6,215 bases of DNA. Source: an uncultured Chloroflexota bacterium. GTDB lineage: Bacteria > Chloroflexota > Anaerolineae > Anaerolineales > Villigracilaceae. This document shows, in pieces, positions 1 to 5,712 of the stretch. Numbering within the stretch: the first letter of the stretch is position 1; every line of letters begins with the position of its first letter. The stretch lies in assembly GCA_903837815.1 (NCBI GenBank), contig CAILWD010000515.1:1-6215 (forward strand), read 5' to 3'. The translations under genes were made by a program, and so were the position numbers. The notes under the pieces are model-generated. The model had not been told where the DNA came from. It made no database searches and saw only the letters and a program-made list of their open reading frames with translations.

Positions 1-144
1 GTTGCCGTCGGCGATGACGAGAGCATCAAACTCAAGGTCAAGGACAGGGTTTTGTTCGCCAAATATAGCGGCACCGAATTCAAGTTCGAAAATGTGGATT
101 ATCTTTTGCTAGAGGCAAACGACATCCTCGCCCGCGTGGGTTAG
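1..144 (+). CDS. groES: GroES co-chaperonin (10 kDa), C-terminal half, partial at left edge
   Basis: This is the lid of the GroEL chaperonin: a heptameric ring that caps the GroEL cavity so that cytosolic proteins fold inside. The first 47 codons of the window read in frame 1 to a TAG stop at 142-144. The segment contains [16 protein letters not shown] followed by [14 protein letters not shown]. This matches the family's closing part, usually [16 protein letters not shown] followed by YLIL..DDILAVV, which forms the last strands of the beta-barrel. GroES is normally about 95-100 residues, so roughly half is visible; the start and the mobile loop that contacts GroEL lie to the left. The C-terminus ends in RVG, slightly different from the common AVV/AII. 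The usual partner groEL is not in the window, because a minus-strand gene follows. Identification is firm. Confidence 0.95.
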   Translation, partial: VAVGDDESIKLKVKDRVLFAKYSGTEFKFENVDYLLLEANDILARVG

Positions 145-150
145 GATGTC

Positions 151-175
151 CGCGCTGAGCACGGTCGAAGCGCAG
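151..175. repeat. GC-rich dyad resembling a widespread short intergenic repeat
   Basis: Just after the groES stop there is GCTGAGCACGGTCGAAGCG, with short complementary ends (GCGCT at 152-156 and AGCGC at 169-173). Its complement contains CTTCGACCGTGCTCAGC. From general knowledge, elements of the form CTTCGAC..NGCTCAGC recur between genes in many environmental bacterial genomes. Only one copy is in the window, so repetition cannot be shown here. It could equally be a weak hairpin that protects or helps end the groES transcript. There is no T-tract next to it. Confidence 0.3.
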
Positions 176-186
176 TCAAATTAAAT

Positions 187-223
187 AAAAAAGCCCGACG
201 CGCCGTGAGGTTTGCGTCGGGCT
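187..223 (-). terminator. Intrinsic terminator of the 38-residue protein gene
   Basis: A perfect 10-bp inverted repeat, AGCCCGACGC (192-201) and GCGTCGGGCT (214-223), encloses a 12-base loop. Read on the minus strand, the stem is followed by a run of T from the A-tract at 187-192 and then more T. That is the canonical form of a Rho-independent terminator for leftward transcription. On the plus strand the stem is followed by AGGGGAT, with no T-run, so it is a poor terminator for groES. It starts 21 bases after the stop codon of the minus-strand gene. Confidence 0.85.
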
Positions 224-244
224 AGGGGATGGGATGGTCATCCG

Positions 245-361
245 TCATTGTTCCTGAACTCCCATGCTGCTGAGTTCGTCCGGGTTATATTGCGACACGA
301 ACAAATCTGCGCCTGCGAGGACGAGAAGGAACAGAACGACCGCTGCGGCAAGTACGAACAT
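245..361 (-). CDS. Small single-pass membrane protein, 38 residues, function unknown
   Basis: I do not recognise a family. The protein starts MFVLAAAVVLFLLVLAGADL: residues 2-19 are a nearly unbroken hydrophobic helix, and the rest is a short polar tail (F21 to Q38) containing YNPDELSSM. With almost no N-terminal charge it could be a signal-anchor or a small inserted peptide; orientation is uncertain. The ATG at 361-359 is chosen because AAGGAG (376-371 on the minus strand) lies 9 bases ahead. The frame stays open further upstream to 550, but that extension has no comparable ribosome site and would place a poorly hydrophobic 63-residue stretch in front. A -10-like TATATT lies upstream and a strong minus-strand terminator downstream, so this looks like a complete monocistronic unit between groES and the tRNA. 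That it is a gene is well supported. Its role is unknown. Confidence 0.72.
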   Translation of the reverse strand: MFVLAAAVVLFLLVLAGADLFVSQYNPDELSSMGVQEQ

Positions 362-370
362 CGTAGGGCT

Positions 371-376
371 CTCCTT
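371..376 (-). promoter_or_regulatory. Shine-Dalgarno AAGGAG that fixes the start of the 38-residue protein
   Basis: On the minus strand AAGGAG is followed by nine bases and then the ATG at 361-359. It is the strongest ribosome-binding site in the window. It decides in favour of the short reading frame over the longer in-frame extension. Confidence 0.8.
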
Positions 377-392
377 TCTATTTGATGATACT

Positions 393-398
393 AATATA
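393..398 (-). promoter_or_regulatory. Possible -10 element (TATATT) for the small membrane protein
   Basis: On the minus strand TATATT matches the sigma-70 -10 consensus at five of six positions. It would start transcription about 25 bases ahead of the ATG, leaving room for the Shine-Dalgarno. The hexamer 17 bases further upstream (CATCTT) is a poor -35, so the assignment rests on the -10 and its position. Confidence 0.4.
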
Positions 399-429
399 AC
401 GCTTTTCTCTCGAAAAAGATGCACCCCCA

Positions 430-458
430 ACAGTACTGTAATGCCCGGCCAATACAGT
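430..458. promoter_or_regulatory. Palindrome and inverted repeat, possible operator
   Basis: ACAGTACTGT (430-439) is a perfect 10-base palindrome. Its right part, ACTGTA (435-440), is also repeated inverted as TACAGT (453-458) across 12 bases. The site lies between the leftward promoter of the small membrane protein and the rightward tRNA promoter, in an otherwise non-coding stretch (362-567). A dimeric regulator could bind here, but no regulator is identified. Short palindromes also arise by chance. Confidence 0.25.
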
Positions 459-511
459 TTTGTAAGGATTGGGGATGGGATGTTCTTCAGGCAAGAAAAG
501 TTTTCCGGCAT

Positions 512-539
512 TTGACAAAACAGCGGTTTGAGATAAAAT
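512..539 (+). promoter_or_regulatory. Sigma-70-type promoter of the tRNA-Leu gene
   Basis: A perfect -35 TTGACA (512-517) is followed by a 16-base spacer and TAAAAT (534-539), which differs from TATAAT at one position. Transcription would begin near 546, about 22 bases before the first base of the mature tRNA, which is usual for a tRNA precursor. Confidence 0.8.
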
Positions 540-567
540 ACACCCCGCACAACAAAAAGAAGTGCAA

Positions 568-651
<84 letters not shown>

Positions 652-656
652 CTGCA

Positions 657-693
657 GACCCTAAAGGTTCCAAAACCTTTGGGGTCTTTTTTT
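657..693 (+). terminator. Intrinsic terminator of the tRNA-Leu transcript
   Basis: A 13-bp stem (657-669 with 674-686; one G-T wobble) closes a CCAA tetraloop and is followed directly by seven T (687-693). It begins six bases after the tRNA, so the primary transcript would be little more than the tRNA itself. This is the strongest rightward terminator in the window. Confidence 0.93.
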
Positions 694-708
694 ATGAAGT
701 GGTATAAT
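679..708 (+). promoter_or_regulatory. Probable gyrA promoter with extended -10
   Basis: A perfect TATAAT lies at 703-708, preceded by TGG (700-702), which makes an extended -10. The best -35 candidate is TTGGGG (679-684) at an 18-base spacing, only three of six matches. It lies inside the 3' arm of the tRNA terminator. Extended -10 promoters tolerate a weak -35. Transcription would start near 715, giving a gyrA leader of about 85 bases. Confidence 0.65.
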
Positions 709-744
709 TATCACTAGAAAAACAAGTTCCCTTCATCTAATGCG

Positions 745-778
745 GACACGAAGTTTTTTCCCATCTTCGTGTCTTTTT
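745..778 (+). terminator. Terminator-like hairpin in the gyrA leader, possible attenuator
   Basis: GACACGAAG (745-753) and CTTCGTGTC (765-773) form a perfect 9-bp stem around an 11-base, T-rich loop, and five T follow (774-778). The T-run lies only on the rightward side, so the structure acts, if at all, on rightward transcripts. It falls about 30 bases after the probable gyrA start site and 22 bases before the gyrA ATG. It could attenuate gyrA, act as a second stop for tRNA read-through, or end a short RNA of about 60 bases. No clear alternative anti-terminator pairing is visible. The fold is certain on paper; the role is inference. Confidence 0.6.
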
Positions 779-800
779 ATGCCAATTTGAGGATTTTTTT

Positions 801-3338
801 ATGGTTGACGACACCGAAAATTTGAACACGGGCAACATCCAACCCATCGACATCGACGCCCAGATGCGCGAAGCCTACCTCGATTACGCCATGAGCGTGA
901 TCGTGGCGCGTGCCCTGCCCGATGCCCGCGACGGCTTGAAGCCGGTCCACCGCCGAATTTTGTACGCCATGCACGAGTTGGGAATCCGCTCGAATACCGC
1001 CTACAAGAAATCCGCCCGCATCGTAGGCGAGGTGCTGGGTAAATATCATCCGCACGGCGACTCGGCTGTTTATGAATCCATGGCGCGTATGGCGCAGGAT
1101 TTTTCCATGCGCTACCTGCTGGTGGATGGTCAGGGCAACTTCGGTTCGGTGGATGGCGACTCGCCCGCCGCGATGCGTTACACCGAAGCCCGCTTGCAAA
1201 AGATGGCGGAAGAAATGCTCGCCGACCTCGAAAAAGATACGGTGGATTTCGGCCCCAACTTCGATGACTCGCTGGAAGAGCCGCTCGTTTTGCCCGCCCG
1301 CCTTCCCAACCTGCTCTTGAACGGGTCTTCGGGAATTGCAGTGGGTATGGCGACCAATATCCCGCCGCATAACCTGCGCGAACTGACCGGGGCAATCAAT
1401 CACCTGATCGACCGCTACGACAACATCGAAGAAGTGACCGTGGACGACCTGATGAAATTCGTCCCCGGGCCTGATTTCCCGACCGGGGGCATGATCGTCG
1501 GGACGGAGGGGATTCACGCCGCCTACAGCACCGGGCGCGGACGAATCGTCATGCGCGGCATCGCCCACATCGAGGAGACCAAGGCAGGGCGGTATCAGAT
1601 CAACATCACCGAGATTCCGTACCAGGTCAACAAATCCAGCTTGATCGAGCGTATCGCCGAACTCGTCCGCGAAGACAAGATCGACCAGATTTCCGACATG
1701 CGCGACGAATCGGACCAGCGCGGCATGAGCATCGTCATCGAGTTGAAACGCGGTGCGCAGCCCAAGAAGGTGCTGAACCAACTCTACAAATTCACAGCGC
1801 TGCAATCCACCTTTGGCGTGCAGATGCTTTCCCTCGTTGCCGATGAAAGCGGACGCAGCGAGCCGCGCACGCTGACCCTCAAGCGCATGTTGCAAATTTT
1901 TATCGAACACCGGCAGACGGTCGTCACCCGCCGCTCTAAGTTCGAACTGGCAAAGGCGCAGGCGCGCCTGCACATCCTCGACGGATATTTGATCGCGCTC
2001 AACAATATCGATGCCGTCATCAAGACCATCCGCGAAGCCGAGGATGCCGACGCCGCCAAGACCAACTTGATGAAGCGCTTCAAATTGAGCGAGTTGCAGG
2101 CGCAGGCGATTCTGGACATGCAGTTGCGTCGCCTTGCCGCCCTCGAACGCTGGAAGATCGAAGAGGAACACAAGCAGGTTCGCGCCACAATCGACTACCT
2201 CGAAGACCTGCTGGCGCACCCGAAGAAGATTCTCGCGCTGATTCAATCCGACCTGAACGAGATGACGGAGAAATTCGGCGACGACCGCCGCACCCAGATT
2301 TCAGCCGAGGCGAAGGAAGACATCCATGACGAAGACCTGGTTCCCGACGAGGCAGTCCTCATCAGCCTGACCGAGCGCGGCTACATCAAGCGCGTAGCGG
2401 CGTCTGCGTTCAAGTCGCAAAGCCGCGGCGGACGCGGAGTGATGGGGCACACCACCAAGGACGAGGACGAGATTGTGATGCTCATCCCCGCCCGCAGTTT
2501 GAACACCATGCTCTTCTTCTCGGACAAGGGCAAGGTGTACTCCGAAAAGGTTTATCAAATCCCCGATGCAGACCGTGCCGCGAAGGGCATCCCGCTGGTG
2601 AACGTGCTGGCGCTGGGGCCCAACGAAAAGGTGACCGCGGCAATGGCTGTGGGGGATTTCTCCAAGCACAGTTATTGTGTTTTGATGACTTCACGCGGCA
2701 AGATCAAGCGTGTGGAGATGGACGAGTTTGCGGCGGTACGTCCTTCGGGTCTGATTGCCATGACGCTGGAGGAGGGCGACCATTTGGGCTGGGCGCGTCT
2801 GACTTCGGGCAGGGACGAGATTATCATCGTCACCGAGAACGGGCAGGCGTTGCGTTTTGGCGAGGACAAAGTCCGCTGTATGGGACGCCAGGCGGCGGGT
2901 GTGCAGGGCATCAAACTCAAGAAGGGTGATGCCGTCACCAGCATGGATGTTGTCGAAAAAGACGGTGATCTGCTGGTTATCACCACCGGCGGCTTCGGCA
3001 AACGCACCTCCCTGAAGGAATATTCGGCAAAGGGACGCGCCACGGGCGGCAATTTCACCATCAACCCGAAGGCGCTTAACGAGATCGGCAAAATTGCGGC
3101 GGCGCGCGTGGTTCAAAAAGCTGATGACCTGACCATCATGACCGCCAACGGCGTGACCCTGCGCTTGAAGGTCAAGGAGGTCAAGGAGGCGGGACGCGCC
3201 ACGAGAGGAGTCCACCTCATCAAGCCCAATGAAGGCGACAGCGTGGCATCCATCGCCAGAATCTCCGCCGAGGATTTGAAGAAGGTCGGCGCGGAAACAA
3301 GCGACGTTGAACCGGAAGCACAACCGAAATTGGTGTAA
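801..3338 (+). CDS. gyrA: DNA gyrase subunit A (type IIA topoisomerase)
   Basis: GyrA cuts and rejoins both DNA strands. With GyrB (not in this window) it uses ATP to introduce negative supercoils into the chromosome. The 845-residue length is normal. The N-terminal winged-helix/tower part begins near residue 20 ([20 protein letters not shown]). The catalytic tyrosine is Y127 with R126 ([10 protein letters not shown]). The quinolone-determining stretch [12 protein letters not shown] has S88 and E92 at the positions of E. coli S83 and D87, the sensitive-type serine and an acid. A coiled-coil arm lies around 370-490 and includes [18 protein letters not shown]. The C-terminal beta-pinwheel (about 515-825) carries the GyrA box as QSRGGRG (540-546), which argues for GyrA rather than ParC. 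The tail lacks the long acidic end of the E. coli protein. The ATG is supported by GAGGA at 789-793, seven T before the start. A promoter and a terminator-like leader hairpin lie upstream. Confidence 0.97.
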   Translation: MVDDTENLNTGNIQPIDIDAQMREAYLDYAMSVIVARALPDARDGLKPVHRRILYAMHELGIRSNTAYKKSARIVGEVLGKYHPHGDSAVYESMARMAQDFSMRYLLVDGQGNFGSVDGDSPAAMRYTEARLQKMAEEMLADLEKDTVDFGPNFDDSLEEPLVLPARLPNLLLNGSSGIAVGMATNIPPHNLRELTGAINHLIDRYDNIEEVTVDDLMKFVPGPDFPTGGMIVGTEGIHAAYSTGRGRIVMRGIAHIEETKAGRYQINITEIPYQVNKSSLIERIAELVREDKIDQISDMRDESDQRGMSIVIELKRGAQPKKVLNQLYKFTALQSTFGVQMLSLVADESGRSEPRTLTLKRMLQIFIEHRQTVVTRRSKFELAKAQARLHILDGYLIALNNIDAVIKTIREAEDADAAKTNLMKRFKLSELQAQAILDMQLRRLAALERWKIEEEHKQVRATIDYLEDLLAHPKKILALIQSDLNEMTEKFGDDRRTQISAEAKEDIHDEDLVPDEAVLISLTERGYIKRVAASAFKSQSRGGRGVMGHTTKDEDEIVMLIPARSLNTMLFFSDKGKVYSEKVYQIPDADRAAKGIPLVNVLALGPNEKVTAAMAVGDFSKHSYCVLMTSRGKIKRVEMDEFAAVRPSGLIAMTLEEGDHLGWARLTSGRDEIIIVTENGQALRFGEDKVRCMGRQAAGVQGIKLKKGDAVTSMDVVEKDGDLLVITTGGFGKRTSLKEYSAKGRATGGNFTINPKALNEIGKIAAARVVQKADDLTIMTANGVTLRLKVKEVKEAGRATRGVHLIKPNEGDSVASIARISAEDLKKVGAETSDVEPEAQPKLV

Positions 3339-3342
3339 ATCA

Positions 3343-3374
3343 AAAACGGACTCGCCCAAAGTCGAGTCCGTTTT
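3343..3374. terminator. Bidirectional intrinsic terminator between gyrA and the minus-strand genes
   Basis: CGGACTCG (3347-3354) and CGAGTCCG (3363-3370) form a perfect 8-bp stem around eight bases. It is extended by A-T pairs (3343-3346 with 3371-3374). Rightward it runs into TTTTATTTTTT. Leftward it runs into the complement of AAAAA at 3342-3346. It lies 4 bases after the gyrA stop and about 21 bases after the stop of the 79-residue protein, so one hairpin can end both converging transcripts. Confidence 0.9.
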
Positions 3375-3395
3375 ATTTTTTGTTTGTTTGCGAAA

Positions 3396-3635
3396 TCAAA
3401 ACCCGATTTTTCCCATCACCAGCAGCGCCATGCCGCCGATAAGGCATACCGCCATGAAGATCATGAAGGTGATGATAAACCTTTGGGCGCCGGTCATGCC
3501 GAGAATGCGGCGCGAACTTGCTGGCTCGCCAAAAAATGCCTGTGAGCGCAAGCCTGTGTCAGGCTGGAGGTTTGGAGATTCTTCTTCATCATAGAACTGG
3601 CTGGATGCGGCGTCTTCGCGGAGATTATCGAACAT
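3396..3635 (-). CDS. Small protein with C-terminal membrane helix, 79 residues, function unknown
   Basis: I do not recognise a named family. The N-terminal 50 residues are polar and acidic (FYDEEESPNLQPD at 14-26), probably disordered. A short basic/turn segment follows (SRRILGMTGAQR, 41-52), then one hydrophobic helix at about 53-75 (FIITFMIFMAVCLIGGMALL), ending KIGF. That looks like a tail-anchored or single-pass protein with the tail buried; a cytosolic N-terminus is inferred. The ATG at 3635-3633 is preferred because AGAGG (3645-3641) lies 5 bases ahead. A GTG two codons earlier, at 3641, would overlap that ribosome site. It begins 26 bases after the birA stop and ends just before the shared terminator, so it is the last gene of the rho-M23-birA cluster. 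It may be conserved only among relatives. Confidence 0.75.
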   Translation of the reverse strand: MFDNLREDAASSQFYDEEESPNLQPDTGLRSQAFFGEPASSRRILGMTGAQRFIITFMIFMAVCLIGGMALLVMGKIGF

Positions 3636-3661
3636 GGTCACCTCTGTTTACCGAGAGTATA

Positions 3662-4435
3662 TCACGCAGGTCTCAGGCTGACATCTCCATAGCGGATTAT
3701 TACGGAGTTGTTATTTGCATCGAGCAGGAGTAGGCTGCCGTCGGGTTCAAGCCCCAGTAACTCGCCTGTGATTGGGGATTGTCCGGCCACTTGAACCTGT
3801 TCTCCGCGAAATGCGAGAATTCCCTCCCAGGTTGGGATTAATTCGTCTGTGTCAATTTTTTCACACCAGTGGAGAAAGGCGCCCAGAATGTCGAAAAGAA
3901 TGTCTTCGCGGGCGGGTGTGGCCTCTCCCAATTCGTCCTCGATGCTGGTGGCGGGGAACTGGAGCATATCGGCGGGCGGCACCGATGCCTTATTTACATT
4001 GACGCCCATGCCAATCACCAGCGAATCCACCTTGTCGCCTGACCAGACCGTTTCGATCAGGATGCCCGCCGCTTTTTTGCTGTTGAGCAAAATATCGTTG
4101 GGCCACTTGATGCGGGGGGTGAGTCCCAACTTGAAGCAGGGATCCGCAATGGAGAGGGCTGCCAGCCCGACGGTGCGGGAGAGGTAGGGGAGATGTGAAT
4201 GCGGGGGGCGCAGAATCAGGCTGAGGGCCAGTCCGCTTCCCTTTGGGGTGAACCATTTGCGGTCGAACCGTCCGCGTCCCTGAGTCTGTTCATCGGCAAT
4301 GACCAGCGAAAAATCGGGCGCGCCAGCGGTTGCCCATGCCAGCGCTTCGTCGTTGGTCGAGCCGATGGAATCGAAATAACGCAATCCGCCAAGCTTGAGT
4401 TTGGAGAGTTTCTTTTTGAGGGAGGTTTCGTTCAT
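3662..4435 (-). CDS. birA: Biotin--[acetyl-CoA-carboxylase] ligase, group I (no DNA-binding domain)
   Basis: The enzyme makes biotinyl-AMP from biotin and ATP and attaches biotin to a lysine of biotin carboxyl carrier proteins, chiefly acetyl-CoA carboxylase. At 257 residues it has only the catalytic and C-terminal domains. The HTH repressor domain of E. coli BirA is absent, so it should not regulate biotin genes directly. Visible motifs in order: STNDEA (26-31), the biotinyl-AMP loop GRGRFDRKW (53-61), KWPNDILL (110-117), KAAGILIE with K121 at the position of the E. coli active-site lysine K183, and GMGVNVN (142-148). The C-terminal SH3-like part covers about 208-257. The ATG at 4435 is the first possible start after an in-frame stop at 4498-4496. 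No Shine-Dalgarno precedes it; instead there is CTCCTCCCCCC. It follows the M23 gene by 68 bases and precedes the 79-residue membrane protein by 26. Confidence 0.94.
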   Translation of the reverse strand: MNETSLKKKLSKLKLGGLRYFDSIGSTNDEALAWATAGAPDFSLVIADEQTQGRGRFDRKWFTPKGSGLALSLILRPPHSHLPYLSRTVGLAALSIADPCFKLGLTPRIKWPNDILLNSKKAAGILIETVWSGDKVDSLVIGMGVNVNKASVPPADMLQFPATSIEDELGEATPAREDILFDILGAFLHWCEKIDTDELIPTWEGILAFRGEQVQVAGQSPITGELLGLEPDGSLLLLDANNNSVIIRYGDVSLRPA

Positions 4436-4465
4436 GGGGGGAGGAGTATGCGGGTAAATAAGTAC

Positions 4466-4495
4466 ACAGGTGAAAACGAAACACGCTCTACCTGT
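4466..4495 (-). promoter_or_regulatory. RNA hairpin in the gap between the M23 gene and birA
   Basis: On the minus strand, 12 bases beginning ACAGGT pair with 13 bases ending ACCTGT around a five-base loop. There is one bulged C and two G-U pairs. The wobble pairs work only in the leftward RNA, which suits a transcript of this operon. The bases after it (GTACTTATTTACC) are not a real T-run, so it is at best a weak terminator. A processing or stability element in the operon mRNA, or chance, are alternatives. Confidence 0.35.
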
Positions 4496-4503
4496 CTACT
4501 TCG

Positions 4504-5694
4504 TCACTGCACCACCGTGTACGGGTTGACGTTCGTCCCGCCGCTGCGGACTTCAAAGTGAAGGTGGGCGCCGAAGGAGTTACCGGTATTGCCCGCCGCG
4601 CCGATGATGGCGCCCTGCCCAACGGCGGTACACACGCCGACGTTGATGACGCTTAAGTGGGCATAGACCGTGACATAGCCGTTGCCGTGGTCGATTTGAA
4701 CCACGTTGCCGTAGCCATAATTCCAGCCGCCCTGCGCTTGCGTGACCACGCCGGAGCCTGCCGCGTAAACCGGCTCGCCTTCGTTGGCTTGGATGTCGAT
4801 GGCAAGATGACCGGGGCCATAGCCGTTGCCTGAAATGTTATGTGAGCCTGCGGGCCAGCCAAAGCCGCTTGCCACGGGTCCGCCGCCGCAGATGTTTCCG
4901 CTGCCGCCATCGCTTCCGCCGCTGCTGGCGGAGGGGATCAACCAGTCCTGCAAGGCGCGTGAGCCGCCGGGGATCATCACTTTGGCGCCGGGTTCCACTT
5001 TGGGGTCGGTCAGGTCGATTCTATTGCCGGGAAAGTTGATGATTTCATCGGCGACGGTATCGAACTTTTCGGCAACTGATTCGAAGGTGTCGCCGTCTTT
5101 CCAGGTGTAGTACAGCCCATCGACTGGCGGGATGGTTAACTCCATGCCGGGTTTCAGGTTGTGAGGGTTGTCTTCCAACTGGTTGTTGACGTATAGAATG
5201 GTTTCAGATTTGAGGTTGAAGTTTTCCGCGATGCTCAACATGGCGTCGCCGCGTATGACGCGGTAGGAGATGGCTGCGTAACGCTCTCGTTCGGGGATGG
5301 TGGTTTTCAGTTGCAGTTTTCGTGTGATGGATAAAGACCCGCCCTCATTTGCTGCGGCGACTGGCGCGCCTAATTGAGGCTGGGCTGCGGCTGACGGTTC
5401 TTCCTCTGCCGGGGCGGAGGTGGGCTGTGGAGCCGGTGCGGCTGCCGCAGAAAGGGAATTTTTATAGAGAAGCGCCCCGCCCAATAAACCGGCAACCAGC
5501 AGCAGGGTCGCAACCCAACTGATGATCGAAAAGCGGTCGAACTTTTTTGTTTTTCCGTTTTGCGTCACTTGTCCACGCGGCGTGGTGACCGGCTCGTTCG
5601 ACGCCGGCACAGGCTCCTGTTTCGGGGGCTTGCGTTTGAACTTTGTCCCAAGCGTGGAAAAGAGGGAACGGATTGTTTCTAAATTTTTTTTCAT
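4504..5694 (-). CDS. Membrane-anchored LysM / M23 family peptidoglycan endopeptidase
   Basis: This is probably a cell-wall hydrolase that cuts peptide cross-links, held at the membrane. Its 396 residues divide into a basic cytosolic segment (1-55, with KRKPPK at 20-25), one transmembrane helix (about 56-77, ISWVATLLLVAGLLGGALLY), and an Ala/Pro/Glu-rich linker (82-118). Two LysM peptidoglycan-binding repeats follow (about 143-190 and 195-243), then a Gly/Ser linker (258-271) and a C-terminal M23/LytM domain. The metal and catalytic residues are all present: H296 and D300 in GHLAID, H346 in VYAHLS, and H377 and H379 in GAHLHFE. It is therefore likely an active zinc enzyme rather than a degenerate LytM regulator such as EnvC. 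The ATG lies 18 bases after the rho stop and has no clear Shine-Dalgarno, so its translation may be coupled to rho. No specific gene name can be assigned; the substrate bond is not determined. Confidence 0.92.
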   Translation of the reverse strand: MKKNLETIRSLFSTLGTKFKRKPPKQEPVPASNEPVTTPRGQVTQNGKTKKFDRFSIISWVATLLLVAGLLGGALLYKNSLSAAAAPAPQPTSAPAEEEPSAAAQPQLGAPVAAANEGGSLSITRKLQLKTTIPERERYAAISYRVIRGDAMLSIAENFNLKSETILYVNNQLEDNPHNLKPGMELTIPPVDGLYYTWKDGDTFESVAEKFDTVADEIINFPGNRIDLTDPKVEPGAKVMIPGGSRALQDWLIPSASSGGSDGGSGNICGGGPVASGFGWPAGSHNISGNGYGPGHLAIDIQANEGEPVYAAGSGVVTQAQGGWNYGYGNVVQIDHGNGYVTVYAHLSVINVGVCTAVGQGAIIGAAGNTGNSFGAHLHFEVRSGGTNVNPYTVVQ

Positions 5695-5712
5695 TCGTTT
5701 CGATAAACTGGG

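Noticed and set aside
436..457. LexA (SOS) box
   Set aside because: CTGT and ACAG half-sites are present, but 14 bases separate them instead of the 8 of the E. coli box, and neither flanking gene is an SOS gene.
245..550. Longer 101-residue version of the small membrane protein
   Set aside because: The extra N-terminal part lacks a ribosome site at its start, overlaps the tRNA promoter and the likely -10 of the gene, and lies ahead of a much better Shine-Dalgarno and ATG at 361.
777..2246. 489-codon open frame antisense to gyrA
   Set aside because: It lies wholly across the conserved gyrA coding sequence apart from a few bases. Its translation looks like an arginine/histidine/valine-rich shadow of gyrA codons with no recognisable domain. 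Its start has no ribosome site. Long antisense frames are expected in high-GC genes with few rare codons.
801..3338. Assignment as ParC (topoisomerase IV subunit A)
   Set aside because: The complete GyrA box QSRGGRG and a full-length pinwheel domain argue for GyrA.
2691..3359. 222-codon open frame antisense to the 3' end of gyrA
   Set aside because: Same reasoning: it mirrors gyrA codons, crosses the terminator hairpin, and shows no domain or ribosome site.
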